In this document: positions 11,440-21,860 of the stretch, piece by piece
Position numbering within the stretch: position 1 is the first letter of the stretch
How the letters are laid out: each line of letters starts with the position of its first letter
NCBI GenBank assembly: GCA_964036275.1
Contig: OZ038433.1
Location: forward strand, 19,749,485-19,813,484
Reading direction: 5' to 3'
From: Litoditis marina
Lineage: Eukaryota; Nematoda; Chromadorea; Rhabditida; Rhabditidae
DNA: 64,000 nt
The notes under the pieces: model-generated
What the model was told of the DNA's origin: nothing
What the model saw: the letters and a program-made list of their open reading frames with translations, nothing else
The model's database searches: none
Made by a program: the position numbers and the translations under genes

Positions 11440-11560
11440 CAACCAAGACCGAATCACAAGGAGCTGCTACTGCAACAATCTGTGACATGTATGATGATCG
11501 CCGCCTTGTAACGAAGCGACGTGAATGAATAAAACAAATATGAATATGAAATTATATGCT
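11440..11560 (+). mobile_element. 3' end of a non-LTR retroelement-like repeat
   Basis: GACATGTATGATGATC, GTAACGAAGCGACGTGAAT and an AATAAAAC tail recur on the minus strand at 34840-34890 and 36890-36925. Several copies sharing the same 3' terminus and an A-rich tail suggest retroposition. No reverse transcriptase is present in any copy. Confidence 0.55.
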
Positions 11561-11879
11561 GTCAACTGTCAAATTCTAGATACCAATATAACATCAGTAC
11601 ACCAGTGGTGAATTTGATAACGGCGTGGTGATAAACAAAATAATTCACCACGAACGTTGCATTAAAAATGAAGTTCTGTTATGTGGGTGGTGAGTTGTAT
11701 ATTTATTTCACGCATTTTATGAATTAGATTTGGAGTTAACCAGTTCTCGTGAAGCTGTAGACTTTTGTACTGTGAAGGGTTGTGGATGGGTGGAGTACAC
11801 ATTGATTTGGTGCAGAAGTAAAATAAAAGTGCTTCGTTACGAGGCGGTGTTCATTAGGGTTGCTAATCGAGTTCAAATT

Positions 11880-11965
11880 TCGAGTTTCGGTTTCGAGTTT
11901 TCGAGTTCAAAATTTCGAGTTTTCGAGTTTTGGAAACTTTTGAGTTTTCGAGTTTTCGGTTTTGA
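11880..11965 (+). repeat. GAGTTTTC/GAGTTTCG tandem
   Basis: Imperfect 7-10-bp units, GAGTTTCG and TCGAGTTT. A weaker version is at 37145-37290 and 37465-37560. Confidence 0.8.
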
Positions 11966-12318
11966 GTTGTTCATGATCCCTTTCTTTTCGAGAAAAAGTC
12001 ACACACACTAAATAAACCGATGTAGAGGTCTATATACTGCATTTGTATTAACATAACACAACACGTAAAAGGCAAAACAAACACGTAGGATGAGAACGGA
12101 TTAAAAAATACATATCCCCGAAAGTAATACAAACTCAGGAAGGTGGGGGTGAAAATGTTCCCATCTCACGTTTCACAAACTAATGTGAGAATATCAATCC
12201 ATGAAGAAACCTGAGTGAGACAATTCCTGAGTGAAAACTATGAATGGAATGAAAGGAGAATTACAAACTGCAACTTATGTTGATAAAAACCTGAACACAC
12301 TGGTACTTTTGTTATAGG

Positions 12319-15053
12319 TTATTCCGATTGAGGTAGAGTAGCTTGTTCACGGAGAGATGCGAACTTCTGGCAGTCGTAGAAGCATTTAAACGTCATCTGA
12401 CTGAGTTCCTGGAAAGTAAAAATAAATCCCTATGCGCAGCCCTGAAGATAGCTCTGTGAGAATTTAGGCTGGTTATTGGACGAAAAAAAAACGCCTGGTG
12501 CAAATTGTCGCCATAATGTTTACTGGTGGGTTTTTGGGAAGATTTGTCAGTTTTTTTGGAAAATCAAACATGTCGGTAAACCTGCCCTGTGTAGCGTGTT
12601 TGAAACAATTCATGATAATTTATCACTCACCGAATCATATTCAGGTCTTTTATCGATAAAATCGAACATACATGTCTCCTTGTGCGCTACTCGTTTATGG
12701 TGTTGAATCTGAAATTAATAGTTTGCAGCAACCGTCTAACTGATTATAGAGATTTTCAGCTTTTGAAAAATATATTTCGAATTAGCTTTTTCAAGGGCCA
12801 ACATAGACATGTTGAGTCTAACGCAAGCAATCCTGGTTCATCTGTTCTCTTTAAATGTTCACGTTTCATGTGCTGTTTGTATTTTTGAAGGTTTTGACAT
12901 GTTTGGGATATGTTTTGAACCGAATTTATATTCTTTTTTTTGCTTTCGACGTATGTGCAGTCGAGGTTTATGTTAATACCGAACCATATACAGGGATGAA
13001 ATACAATTGCTTGGTTGTTGTTTCTTTATGTTGGAGGTGGTTAACACACAAATCAAAATTGAAGACAAACGGTTGTTAAACGCGTTTTTCTAAATGAAGT
13101 GATGTTTTTGAATAACATGTATAATAAGTGTATAACTTATTATAATGCACACTTTGATAGTTTTTGAATCGGCTCACCTCACTGAGCCGTCAGGTAACTT
13201 CCGTATAAAACTCAATATTGCAATTAATGCGGAATTTTGCAATAACGTTTAGTTTCCTCTTCTCGCTCACCAGTTGGGACGAATGAGACGCAAATTCACA
13301 GTCGGTACATTGAAAAAATCGAACTTGAGGCAAATGTCGGACTGCGTGGTTCAACATAATTCGGAACTGGAATAAAAGATCGAAATTGAACATTAAATAC
13401 CAGAATCCATTAGTTTTATATGGCGTTTGTTTTCCCTATCTACAATCACCCATAATTTTAGTGCAGTGGTAATTTGTTAAAATAGAATTAATAACGTTAT
13501 ATGAAATGACGCACGTGCTTGTAAACTGAATACTGGTATCGTTTATCAGAATCAACGTTATGGTTTATGAAACATACTGAGAGACACAATGAGAGACGAT
13601 CTATGGAAAATAACAAACCGTGAACGGTACTATCTGACTACACAATGTACACGTCAGTTCAGAAACATCGTAGAATCTCCCTTCTGCTCGTTCCAGAACA
13701 GCATACTTATGTAACTCTTGTTCCAAAAAGGATATTGTATTCTTCATGAACCGAAATGGTCCTCCCAAGTCTGAATTACGAAGTAAAACTCAATGAAAAT
13801 ATTTAATCAACATACTAATTTGGAATCACTATGGAACCCGTTTTTACCTTGAATTTGTTCGCCCAATATAGTTCAATGTTAATTTTGGACAAAACGTTTG
13901 ATGTCAAACTAACATCTTGGAAACGTAGTTTTTTTTATTTGAGTCACAACTTTTATTAACGAAAATTCAGATACTCTTTCTCTCCCGGAATTTGCCTAGA
14001 AGTGCCCACCGCATGCTTGTTGATTTTCTTGAAGTCCATATGGCTGAACCATTTTTCCACGGACTTTCCTTACAATCCTCGATTTATTCTGTTGTGTTCT
14101 GGAAAGACTCGATCATGACGGTTGTAGTGCTTGTGCTTCCAAAAAACATAATATTTACAAACATTGCAGTGCTGACCTCTTTCATAACCATGGTCAGCGA
14201 AGCAGCAATCGAAGCAAGCATATGTGATGCAAGTTGCGCGCTTTCTGTTGAAGAGTCAAGTTTTACCTGTTTAAATATGTTTCGGAAGACGCGTTCTGCT
14301 CAAACACCATACTCTGAGTGAAGGCAGGAAGTAAAGGTAGAGGTGTTCTTTGTTGATGTGGCATGGTAGGTAAAACGGGAAGTAGATGTGGTGAAGATGA
14401 CCATATAGATTGGCCCGTTGGTGTCAATCGCAAAATATGAGATGACGAAGGATTGATGGATAACGGATGTGGACAGATCTGAAACATTGAGTAGGTGAGA
14501 GATACCCGTGATTAAATGGCTCACCCTGATTTCTCAGAAAATCATTTGTTGATAGTCGGACGATCATCATTTTTATTGAAGTACTCATCGAAAAATTAAT
14601 TGCAAATTTCGGAAAAGAAATAGCACATGGTTTGCCATTAAGATTTATTTGCTTGGCCTATAATAGTTTTGTACTCCTCTCTCAATATTTCTACATCGTT
14701 CTCTAATGAGAAAGATCTTCACTTGGATAAACTATTATGATTGTTTTTCTCCAATTGTAATAATCTCTCGAACAAGTGCGTTAGATGCAAACGATTTCTG
14801 TCGATCATCCTTGTTTGGGTTAAGTGAAAACAGTTTAAATACAGACGTGGTTGCCACGTACGTTATACCTCAACCACGTTCTACTTTTTTTGTGTATTCT
14901 CTGACCAAAACCACCCGCAAATCTACATAGATATAGACATTACTTGGTTACATGGCAGGGTAGTGACCGAGGAAAAATTGGAATTCTTGAGGAGGAGCTG
15001 AGGATTCGACATGGTCGAATGCGGTTCAAGTGATAACTTAGTCGTTGGAACGC
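12319..15053 (-). CDS. Unrecognised Cys-rich multi-exon gene in L copy 1
   Basis: Exons read on the minus strand are 15053-14944 (GVPTTKLSL ... LPCNQ), 14478-14267 (starts ICPHPLS, contains LRLTPTGQSIWSSSPHLLP), a possible exon from 14244 (contains GQHCNVCKYYVF), 13366-13271 (FFQCTDCEFASHSSQL) and 12408-12319 (MTFKCFYDCQKFAS, stop TAA). Most have TTTCAG-like acceptors and GT donors. The second exon has the same length (212) in both copies, as do the 96-bp and 90-bp exons, and the frames stay open. CxxC pairs and the FQCTDC and FKCFYDC blocks look like degenerate C2H2-type zinc fingers, so a nucleic-acid-binding role is possible but unproven. The link between exons 2 and 3 is doubtful: the apparent intron is only about 22 bases. 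Copy 1 also has a one-base shift after KYYVF relative to copy 2. The start exon was not found. Confidence 0.45.
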
Positions 15054-15116
15054 CTGTAATGACGCGGGGTTTAAATGAAATGTACACTTCGCGATCGATG
15101 CCTCGAAACCACTTAG

Positions 15117-15692
15117 AAAGAATTTTGCCTGGCGCGCGCCCGATTGCTGCGCGGTGCCAGACGGATAGCTTTCGTTTTTACAAACGTGCCCGCCGCCGTG
15201 AACAAACGGGCTGGCACCCGGCAAAATTTATCAAATCAACACAGCCGAATAGCACACGTTTTACACTAACCAGTCCTTTTCATTCAATCACGAGTTATAA
15301 ACAATACTTATTGAAACTATAGAACCGCGTATTCAATTTTTGTTTCAGTTCTCAAAAAAATAAATAATTTTTGAAAAGTGTTTAATGGAAAGCAAAACAA
15401 AAGTATTTGCTCAACAAAAATGTTTTAGAAAAACCATATCTCTCTTTGCTTTCAGGCAATAGAACTCTTAGAGAAGGTAAAACTTCAAGATTTCATTTGC
15501 AAAAGCAAAAGCGCATATGGGCTGTATGCTTGTGCTCTGACTTCTTTCTCAATGGGTCGCCAGCACGTGTTTGGTAGCGCCGTAATCAACACTGGTTGCA
15601 CAAATGTGCGGGGAGGTCGTTCGTGAGCTGGTTGGGGTTGACCGCTGCCAACCCGACCTTCCGGGTCGCACTCGGCAGAAATCTATCAGAGC
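15117..15692. mobile_element. Insertion in L copy 1 with a GC-rich inverted repeat
   Basis: Copy 2 lacks this stretch. It contains the inverted pair AATTTTGCCTGG (15121) and CCCGGCAAAATTT (15217), with GGTGCCAG and CTGGCACC inside. I could not define termini or a target duplication. Nothing coding is recognised. Confidence 0.4.
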
Positions 15693-15894
15693 ACTCAAAC
15701 GTAAGGACATGGACAATTACAAACAAGTTTAATTGAAAACTTAACTTTAGTTCTCGTGTTCTTCTCTGTCGACCCTTCTCTAAGCGAGGGCAGACTGAAA
15801 AAAATGCGCACCTTTAATTGAGATTTGAACAACTTCGAAAATGTTCGTATGTGGCCAACTCCGTGGTCAACTCCAGCAGAAGCAGGCAAATGTG

Positions 15895-16035
15895 ATTAGC
15901 AATCGTGCTGCCGATCCGAAGACTCGTTGCCAGAGTAGGCGGCAACAATCTGCTGCCGACTCCGCGTTCATACTTTTTGCTGCCCACCACTCTCGCAATA
16001 TTTGTTGCAGTCGGCAACAAATTTCTATCGACTGA
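15895..16035 (+). repeat. GCTGCCGAC-rich dispersed repeat
   Basis: ATTAGCAATCGTGCTGCCGA, TTCATACTTTTTGCTGCCC and ATATTTGTTGCAGTCG recur at 61203-61350, and GCTGCCAACTC strings at 61655-61745. No coding sense. Confidence 0.6.
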
Positions 16036-16299
16036 TTGGCATTGTCAACACCATATAAGACGGTTCCAACTAAATGTTTTTCCAAAATTCAAAGTAATTC
16101 ACAAAATTCTGTCAATCTGTGAATGGGAACTTTTTCTTGCGCCTTGCGGTCGAAATGACACAATTTTAGGTTTCTTGTCAACGCGATGTTGACATTTGAC
16201 AATGAGATTCAGATTCTTTTGACAAATGCTAAGTGAACGGAGTTCGCTTGTCACTTGTCACCCAATGGGATCTTTACCATTTGCCATTTGCACTGATTC

Positions 16300-16385
16300 A
16301 TTTTGACACGTGCCAAACCGTTGAGAGGATTCGAACCCTTGGCCGTTGGGCCAACAGCAAGCGCACTACCACTACACTAAGGGAG
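16300..16385 (-). repeat. tRNA-like sequence with A and B boxes
   Basis: Read on the minus strand it has a box A-like TTAGTGTAGTGGTAGTGCG and a perfect box B core GGGTTCGAATCC. Anticodon and T stems do not pair well enough for a functional tRNA, so a tRNA-derived SINE or pseudogene is more likely. A second tRNA-like unit in the opposite orientation is at 16715-16790. Confidence 0.55.
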
Positions 16386-16714
16386 CACCTGCATTTGAAA
16401 AGAGTGGACCGCGCTATATATAACCCCGCCGCAATTGTTCAGATTAAGGTTGCCACACATGAGTGTATTAAAAGGGATTAGTTTATTGAAAAAAAAAACC
16501 ATTTTCATAAATATAAAACGTGAATTTAAAAGCTAGTTAAAAGCCAGTAGCAACTTTTCGCCCAACAACGCAGGTTTGAGTGTTTACTGTATTCCCTTTT
16601 CCGCTTCTCGTTTTTTCTTTCAAAGATTCGCACCCATAATTCGATAATCTATTCTCATCCCGTTATGAATATGCCCGCCCCGGTGTGTGTACGAACTGTT
16701 CGCGCTCTAGAATG

Positions 16715-16790
16715 TAGCCCGCTTAGTGTAGTGGTAAGCGTCTCGCTTTTGGTGTGGCGGGGTCAGGTTCGATTCCCGCATGAGGCAAAA
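16715..16790 (+). repeat. tRNA-like sequence with A and B boxes
   Basis: GCTTAGTGTAGTGGTAAGCG gives a D-arm-like hairpin and box A. AGGTTCGATTCCCGC gives box B. The anticodon arm is poor. It sits about 430 bp from the opposed unit at 16300-16385. Confidence 0.5.
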
Positions 16791-17039
16791 CCTGGTTGAC
16801 ACGTGCCAAGAAAGAGGATCGTTCCTGGCAATTGTCAGTGTTGAGCAGTGATAATATCACTTGGCAGACATCAATATCCATGTTGGCGCTTGTCATTTGG
16901 GTTGGCTTTAATATTTCTCAGATACAACAGCAACTTTGACAAGATAATGGTTTACGTGTCACACCCACTCCGTTGACAACATTTTGGTAAAAAAAAACGG
17001 AAATTTTGAAAAAAATTGGTTGGACCCGTCTTACATATT

Positions 17040-18320
17040 AAAAAGCTCGGAATTGGTTAGAACTAGAAAAGATAGGGTAGTCGAGCATGGCGATCTGTGT
17101 AACAAATATAAATATTGAAATAGGTTTCGCGAGGCGCACACGACGCGACCAAAACAGTTTGCTCGGGAAACGAAGAGCAGTCAAGAAGTGAGAACCTTGC
17201 CTCAGGCAGGATTCAGACTTTCTGCAGACTCGTCTGAAGATTTGAACATAGTTCGAAACAGCAGAGTTATTCGCAAATCAAAAATCTTAGACCAGTCGGT
17301 CATTGAGCTATTGTACGGCCTTGAAAACATCGCTTGAAGTGTGTGCAAGTGCGCTGTTGTTTGGCTTTTCGATAGTTTAAATTGATTATGTAGATGCTGG
17401 TAAATCACTTGTGTTAATCTGTAGATATTCTGATCTTATTAAAATGTTGATCGACCAAAATCAAAAAAAAAATTCAGTGAAGGGGTTCAAACCCTTCACT
17501 TTTCAGGTGGAAGAGCGCTCCACTCCCTGCTTGACCATACGGGCATCATTTGAGAGGCTTGAGACGGCGGCACACGCGCGCTGCCCACAACAAAGATTGA
17601 TTTTGGTTCTGAAGACAGCTTATTAACCAAGTTAGAACGTAGTTGATGTATTTTAAACATCAGCTCTGCGTGAATAGAATATGTAGATATTGGAAAAGCG
17701 TTTGTGTTAATCTGTAGAGATTCTGATCTCATTAAAATGTTGATCGAACAAATACAAAAAAAATTCAGGAAGGGGTTCAAACCCTTCACTTTTCAGGTGG
17801 AAGAGCGCTCCACTCCCTGCTTGACCATACGGGCATCATTTGAGAAGCTTGAGACGGCGGCACACGCGCGCTGCTCACAACAAAGATTGATTTTGGTTTT
17901 GGAGACAGCTTATTAACCAAATTAGAACGTAGTTGATGTATTTTATACATCAGCTCAGCGTGAATAGATTATGTAGATATTGGAAAAAGCGTTTGTGTTA
18001 ATCTGTGGAGATTTTGAGCTCATGAAAACGTTGATCGATGAAAACAAAACAAAGGCAGTGAAGGAATTCGAACCCTTCACCCTTCCAGTGGTAGACTGCT
18101 TACATATGGGCACTAGCTAAGACGGCGCCACAAGCGCGCTGCCCGTAAGGCAGTGTCAACACCACATATGAAAATGCTTGAAATTGGCTAGAACAAGCAT
18201 GGCGATCTTTGAGACAAATATAAATGTGAAAACAGGTTTCGCGAGGCGCACACGATGCGACCAAAACAGTTCGCTCGGGAAACGGAGAGCAGTCAAAAAG
18301 TGAGAACCCTGCCTCAGGAA
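17040..18320. repeat. Composite tRNA-derived repeat block, copy I
   Basis: A unit with GAATTGGTTAGAAC and GAACCTTGCCTCAGGCAGG (17040-17215) recurs at 18175-18320 and 61460-61645. Between them, about 290-bp units (starting near 17415, 17705 and 18000) carry a tRNA-like box B on the minus strand (17483, 17772, 18060) with the mirror GTGAAGGG...CCCTTCAC, and an ACACGCGCGCTGCCC string. Related blocks are at 58040-59260 and 62695-63300. Confidence 0.7.
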
Positions 18321-18740
18321 GGGTTCATACTTTTCATACTCATACTCTAGGGTTCATACTCTGCAGATTCGTCTGAAATTCTGATTATAGTTCGAAACAG
18401 CAGAGTTATTTGCAAATCAAAAATCTTAGACCAATCGATCGACATTGAGCCATTGTTTGGCTTAAAACATTATTCTTAGCTGCTTTGGCAACTACTTGTC
18501 ATCGTTTGAAATGTGTGCGTTGAAGCTGAAGACGGCGGCACACGCGCGCTGCCCATAACCAAGGATTGATGTTGGTTTTGGAGACAAAGTTTATCAACTG
18601 AGAATAAAACGCAGTTCATGTATTTTAAACATCAACATAGGTTTCATTGTTGAATTTACAAGAACGTCCAACAAACAACGATTTGATTCCAATTTCCTTA
18701 TTCCCTATAATATTCTTATTTATTTCCTTCAAGAAAAAAA

Positions 18741-19206
18741 AGAGGACAATTTGCATGCAAAAACGAGTGTGAAGTGAGCGACGATTAGCTTTCGAGATTG
18801 CACTGCAATAAAAGGAGGACAATAACTTGAGAGGAAAATGAAAAACCTTATCTCGCAATTTTCGTGATCATCCCAACACGCACCAATGCACAGAAGCTCA
18901 TATGTTGTCAACCATTGAAAACATTCGGCTCACATGAAAAATGTATCTTGAACAAACAACTACTTTGTTCTTAAGAGTTCTGATTAGGAAGTTAAACATT
19001 GTCATATTTGGTTAAAGTTTTATCCAGTGTTTGGTTGCTGCAACTTCTTTTTCAGTAGAAAACAACAATGTTTTGCACTCATGAAAATTACGAGATTAGA
19101 TTTTTCATTTTCCTCTTGAGTTTTTGTCCTCCTTTTCTAAATTCCGTGCAGTGTAATCTAAAAAGATAATCGTCGCTCACTTTACACTTGTTTTTCCTCA
19201 CAAATG
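18741..19206. mobile_element. Foldback element, copy I
   Basis: The left arm 18741-18870 (AGAGGACAATTTGCATG, GTGAAGTGAGCGACGATTAG, CTCGCAATTTTCGTGATC) is the inverted form of 19076-19206 (GAAAATTACGAGATTAG, CAGTGTAATCT, CGTCGCTCACTTTACAC). Similar foldbacks lie at 60641-61204 and 63451-63870. Each is next to a tRNA-like block, so the pair may move or duplicate together. Confidence 0.75.
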
Positions 19207-19422
19207 TAAATAAGGTCTGTGAATTTTCTTCACCTTTACCAGTATTCTTAACACATACGGATTTGTCTATTCCAATGCTACCACCTCAGTTTTTTTCCCG
19301 CAAATTCAACAAACGATCATCAAAGCAGCTAATTTTGCAGAGAGAGATATTTACATTTATAAATTTTTGTTTTAATACTCCTACAGCACGTAAAGAATCT
19401 AGCGTTTAACGCCGCAATTACC

Positions 19423-20064
19423 TCTCCATTTTCTCGTTCCCATTATTCTCGATAACGATTCCTCTGTTAACAAGAATTTTCGTTGCAATATGTTCAATGG
19501 AAGCAGAGACCGGATTTTTCCACCCAACTCGATTCTGAAAACACAAATATACAAAATTAGTAGAGTTATGTAGCCGTAAGGATAATGTGAGCAAATACAA
19601 ATACGGAATGTTACGTGGATAGTGTTAATTTTTTTAATATATTATGTAGATCTTAGTTTTTCTGTTCTTCGTTCAAGAAGTCTCAAATATATCTACGGTT
19701 TTTGTGATTGAAACACATCTGACTGGCTTCCACTCACAAACAGTGGTGAAGAATGAAGATCCTATCAAAGTTTATCGATCAATTCATAATTTTTCAGAAA
19801 AAGGAATCATTAGTGAGCCTTGTGCAAAATTAGTGTTGTATTTCCGAAAACTAAACGTATTAGCTGCAGCACACTCGTTGTTAACTGCAATAATCTCTGA
19901 GGTCCATGTTGTCTCACCACGTCCAACATTATGCAGGTTGGTACACCTTCTTCACTATGGACTACTTTTGCGGAAATCCCGAATGAAAATATTTCCTGAT
20001 AATTTGGATTGTTCACATCTACAAGAACTGGCACTGAGACCAGAAACTCGGGTTTATGTGCCAT
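19423..20064 (-). CDS. Unrecognised two-exon coding candidate
   Basis: On the minus strand, an ATG-initiated stretch begins right after TTTCAG at 20064 and reads MAHKPEFLVSVPVLVDVNN ... VPTCIMLDVVRQHGPQRLLQ, ending at a GTTAAC donor near 19881. A second stretch begins after TTTTCAG at about 19533 (NRVGWKNPVSASIEHIA) and runs to a GTAATT donor near 19423. Both are in phase 0, so they join in frame. The composition looks protein-like and is not microsatellite. I do not recognise the family, and upstream and downstream exons were not found, so it may be a gene fragment. Confidence 0.3.
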
Positions 20065-20477
20065 CTGAAAATTTAGTTTTTGTTTTGAAATTGTCTTTTT
20101 CAAATAAAAATTTCAGCGATTGAAAGAACTTTGAATATTCAAATAGAACATATCACATTGAGAACAGTATCTTTTTCTGGAATTTACATGTTTCCTATCT
20201 GTATTTACAACAGAATATTGTTTCAGTGGTAAACTTATTTCAGAGACAGAGAAAAAACTGTAGTATTCATTTAGTAAACACTCAACAAATTAAAAACGTG
20301 TCTGTAGAACAAGAACATGAAAACATGAGGGCGGACGCGAGAGCGAAAGCCGGAAAAGAGAGTGAGAAATTGGTGAGACAGCAGGAGAGCTGAGGAAACA
20401 TAGAGAGAAAAATCAGCAATACAGCCTTGACGCAGTATATGTGAGGTATGCAATGTTCTACTCGATCTCGATAACAA

Positions 20478-21669
20478 CGTGAAACTTGGGCATTGAGATC
20501 AGATATGTTAAAAAGTTTCAGCGAAAATTCAGGGTCTTATACGTTTGCCGCTTCAAAAGACATCGAACGTAAAAACTCATTACGATGAATAACCGCAACA
20601 AGTTAATATTTCGGTTAATTGTGGTAGTTGAGATGTCATTGAATATTTCATATCAGTTTAGATCTTCATATTTTCCATATTTTATATCTTGAGACTACGA
20701 TAAAAATTTCTCAGTAGTGTATTATGAAGTGGTACAACTCCTTCCAAATTTTGCAACTGCCTAAGTGAGGCTACCTCTTTTTGGTGTAGACTAATTAGTG
20801 GTTCAAACTGAATGAGCGTGAGCAGAAAATAGTTTAACCACAAACATTAATGAGAAACCGATGCGCAGGCGTCAGAAAGTGGAAAATAAGGAGGCAAATG
20901 CTGACCATTATAATGATGCACTACACCTTGTTCAAAATATGGTTGTGCCGGGACGTATCCCATTTATCCAAATGGATTCTATGTATTCCAAATTATTTGC
21001 AGCACTCCGTGACAATTAATAAGCTCATACAATTCGAAGCGTCACATTGGCTATTTTTTGTTCCATTTTTCGCGTACATCGGCGTCGCGAATGGCACTTT
21101 TAAGAAGTTCTTAAGTTTCGTGATACAACTGGCTTATCTCTAATGAGGCCTGGACGCTAGCTCTATAAAAACTATTATGTGTTTAATGTCTTACTGTAGG
21201 TAGGCGACGAACGCGGCATTGTGTATCACAGTGCTGTTCACGGTTAATCATTGTTCACTTACTTTTTTTCGGTAATCGCGTGTCTCTGTTCGTGGAACTA
21301 ATTTGAAGACTCAGTCACTTCTCCGTTCAGACATATGCTTTTATTCAACGTTGACCGTATTTCACTTTGTTGTTTCCTAATGAAATTTGTGTCCATTTTG
21401 CAGATGAAGCGCAAAGTGTTGAGAATACCGAGCTGTTGGCCTGTTGCTGTCGTGTTCTGCGGTGTGCATCACATTTGTTGGTTCTCTCACTTTTTACTAG
21501 TTGTTCTCTTTTTGCTAGTTGTACTCTTACAAACTCCCATTTCATCTATTCACAGAGTGGACCTTGTAAATTCACTACAAGGCCAATGGATTTTCCGAGG
21601 CCAATGGATTGTTTCCATTTTTAGAATAACCAACTTACTTTCCATGAGATCACCAAATTTCAGACAATT
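20478..21669. other. No gene recognised
   Basis: Several short open stretches occur. One at 20861-20998 (+) reads RIPFIQMDSMYSKLFAAL and stops; it may be a gene relic, but no family is recognised. 21470-21560 resembles the flank of the foldback at 8256-8330. Confidence 0.4.
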
Positions 21670-21860
21670 CGAGTGACGATGTCGTCACTCGCAGGAATCG
21701 AACATGTGAGCAAACAATTTGTAGCAGGACGCTAACCACTACGCTATTAGTGCAGATAACCTGCAAGTTTTGGAATCGAAGACCTGTGTGCGTACACAGC
21801 GAAAAGTACATACAGTACCCTCCCGCCTTTCCATTGGCGACGACTGTATAATATTTACAA
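21670..21860 (-). mobile_element. tRNA-derived SINE, copy 1
   Basis: On the minus strand the 3' part has box A-like TAGCGTAGTGGTTAGCG and box B TGTTCGATTCC. The 5' part has GTCGTCGCCAATGGAAAGG and TGTACGCACACAGGTCTTCG. The same order is seen at 30270-30480 (-) and, without most of the tRNA part, at 34368-34505 (+). Confidence 0.7.

Larger units (their letters stand above)
10912..11993. other. Segment of L copy 1 absent from copy 2
   Basis: Copy 2 jumps from TTCGAATGTCTACT to TCACACACACTAAATAAACC with only about 85 unrelated bases between. The segment includes a retroelement-like 3' end at 11440-11560, a minus-strand trace of the same end near 11830, and a GAGTTTTC tandem at 11880-11965. No gene is recognised. 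Confidence 0.6.
10375..15880. repeat. Family L duplication, copy 1
   Basis: Starts with CCTCTCGAGC and ATAATGACGTG, and matches 42847-57970 in the same order and orientation. Copy 1 has two private insertions, about 10912-11993 and 15117-15692. Copy 2 lacks these but carries four mobile elements. Conserved parts include a minus-strand multi-exon gene, described separately. The 5' 1.5 kb is conserved between copies but not visibly coding. Confidence 0.85.

Noticed and set aside
13992..14321. 109-codon open frame on the plus strand
   Set aside because: It is opposite the conserved minus-strand exons of the L gene and is not kept in copy 2.
16300..16790. Functional tRNA genes
   Set aside because: A and B boxes are clear but acceptor and anticodon stems do not fold canonically, so I list them as tRNA-derived.
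20850..21143. 97-codon open frame and an alternative frame reading SMYSKLFAAL
   Set aside because: No splice partners or recognisable family; kept only as a possible relic.
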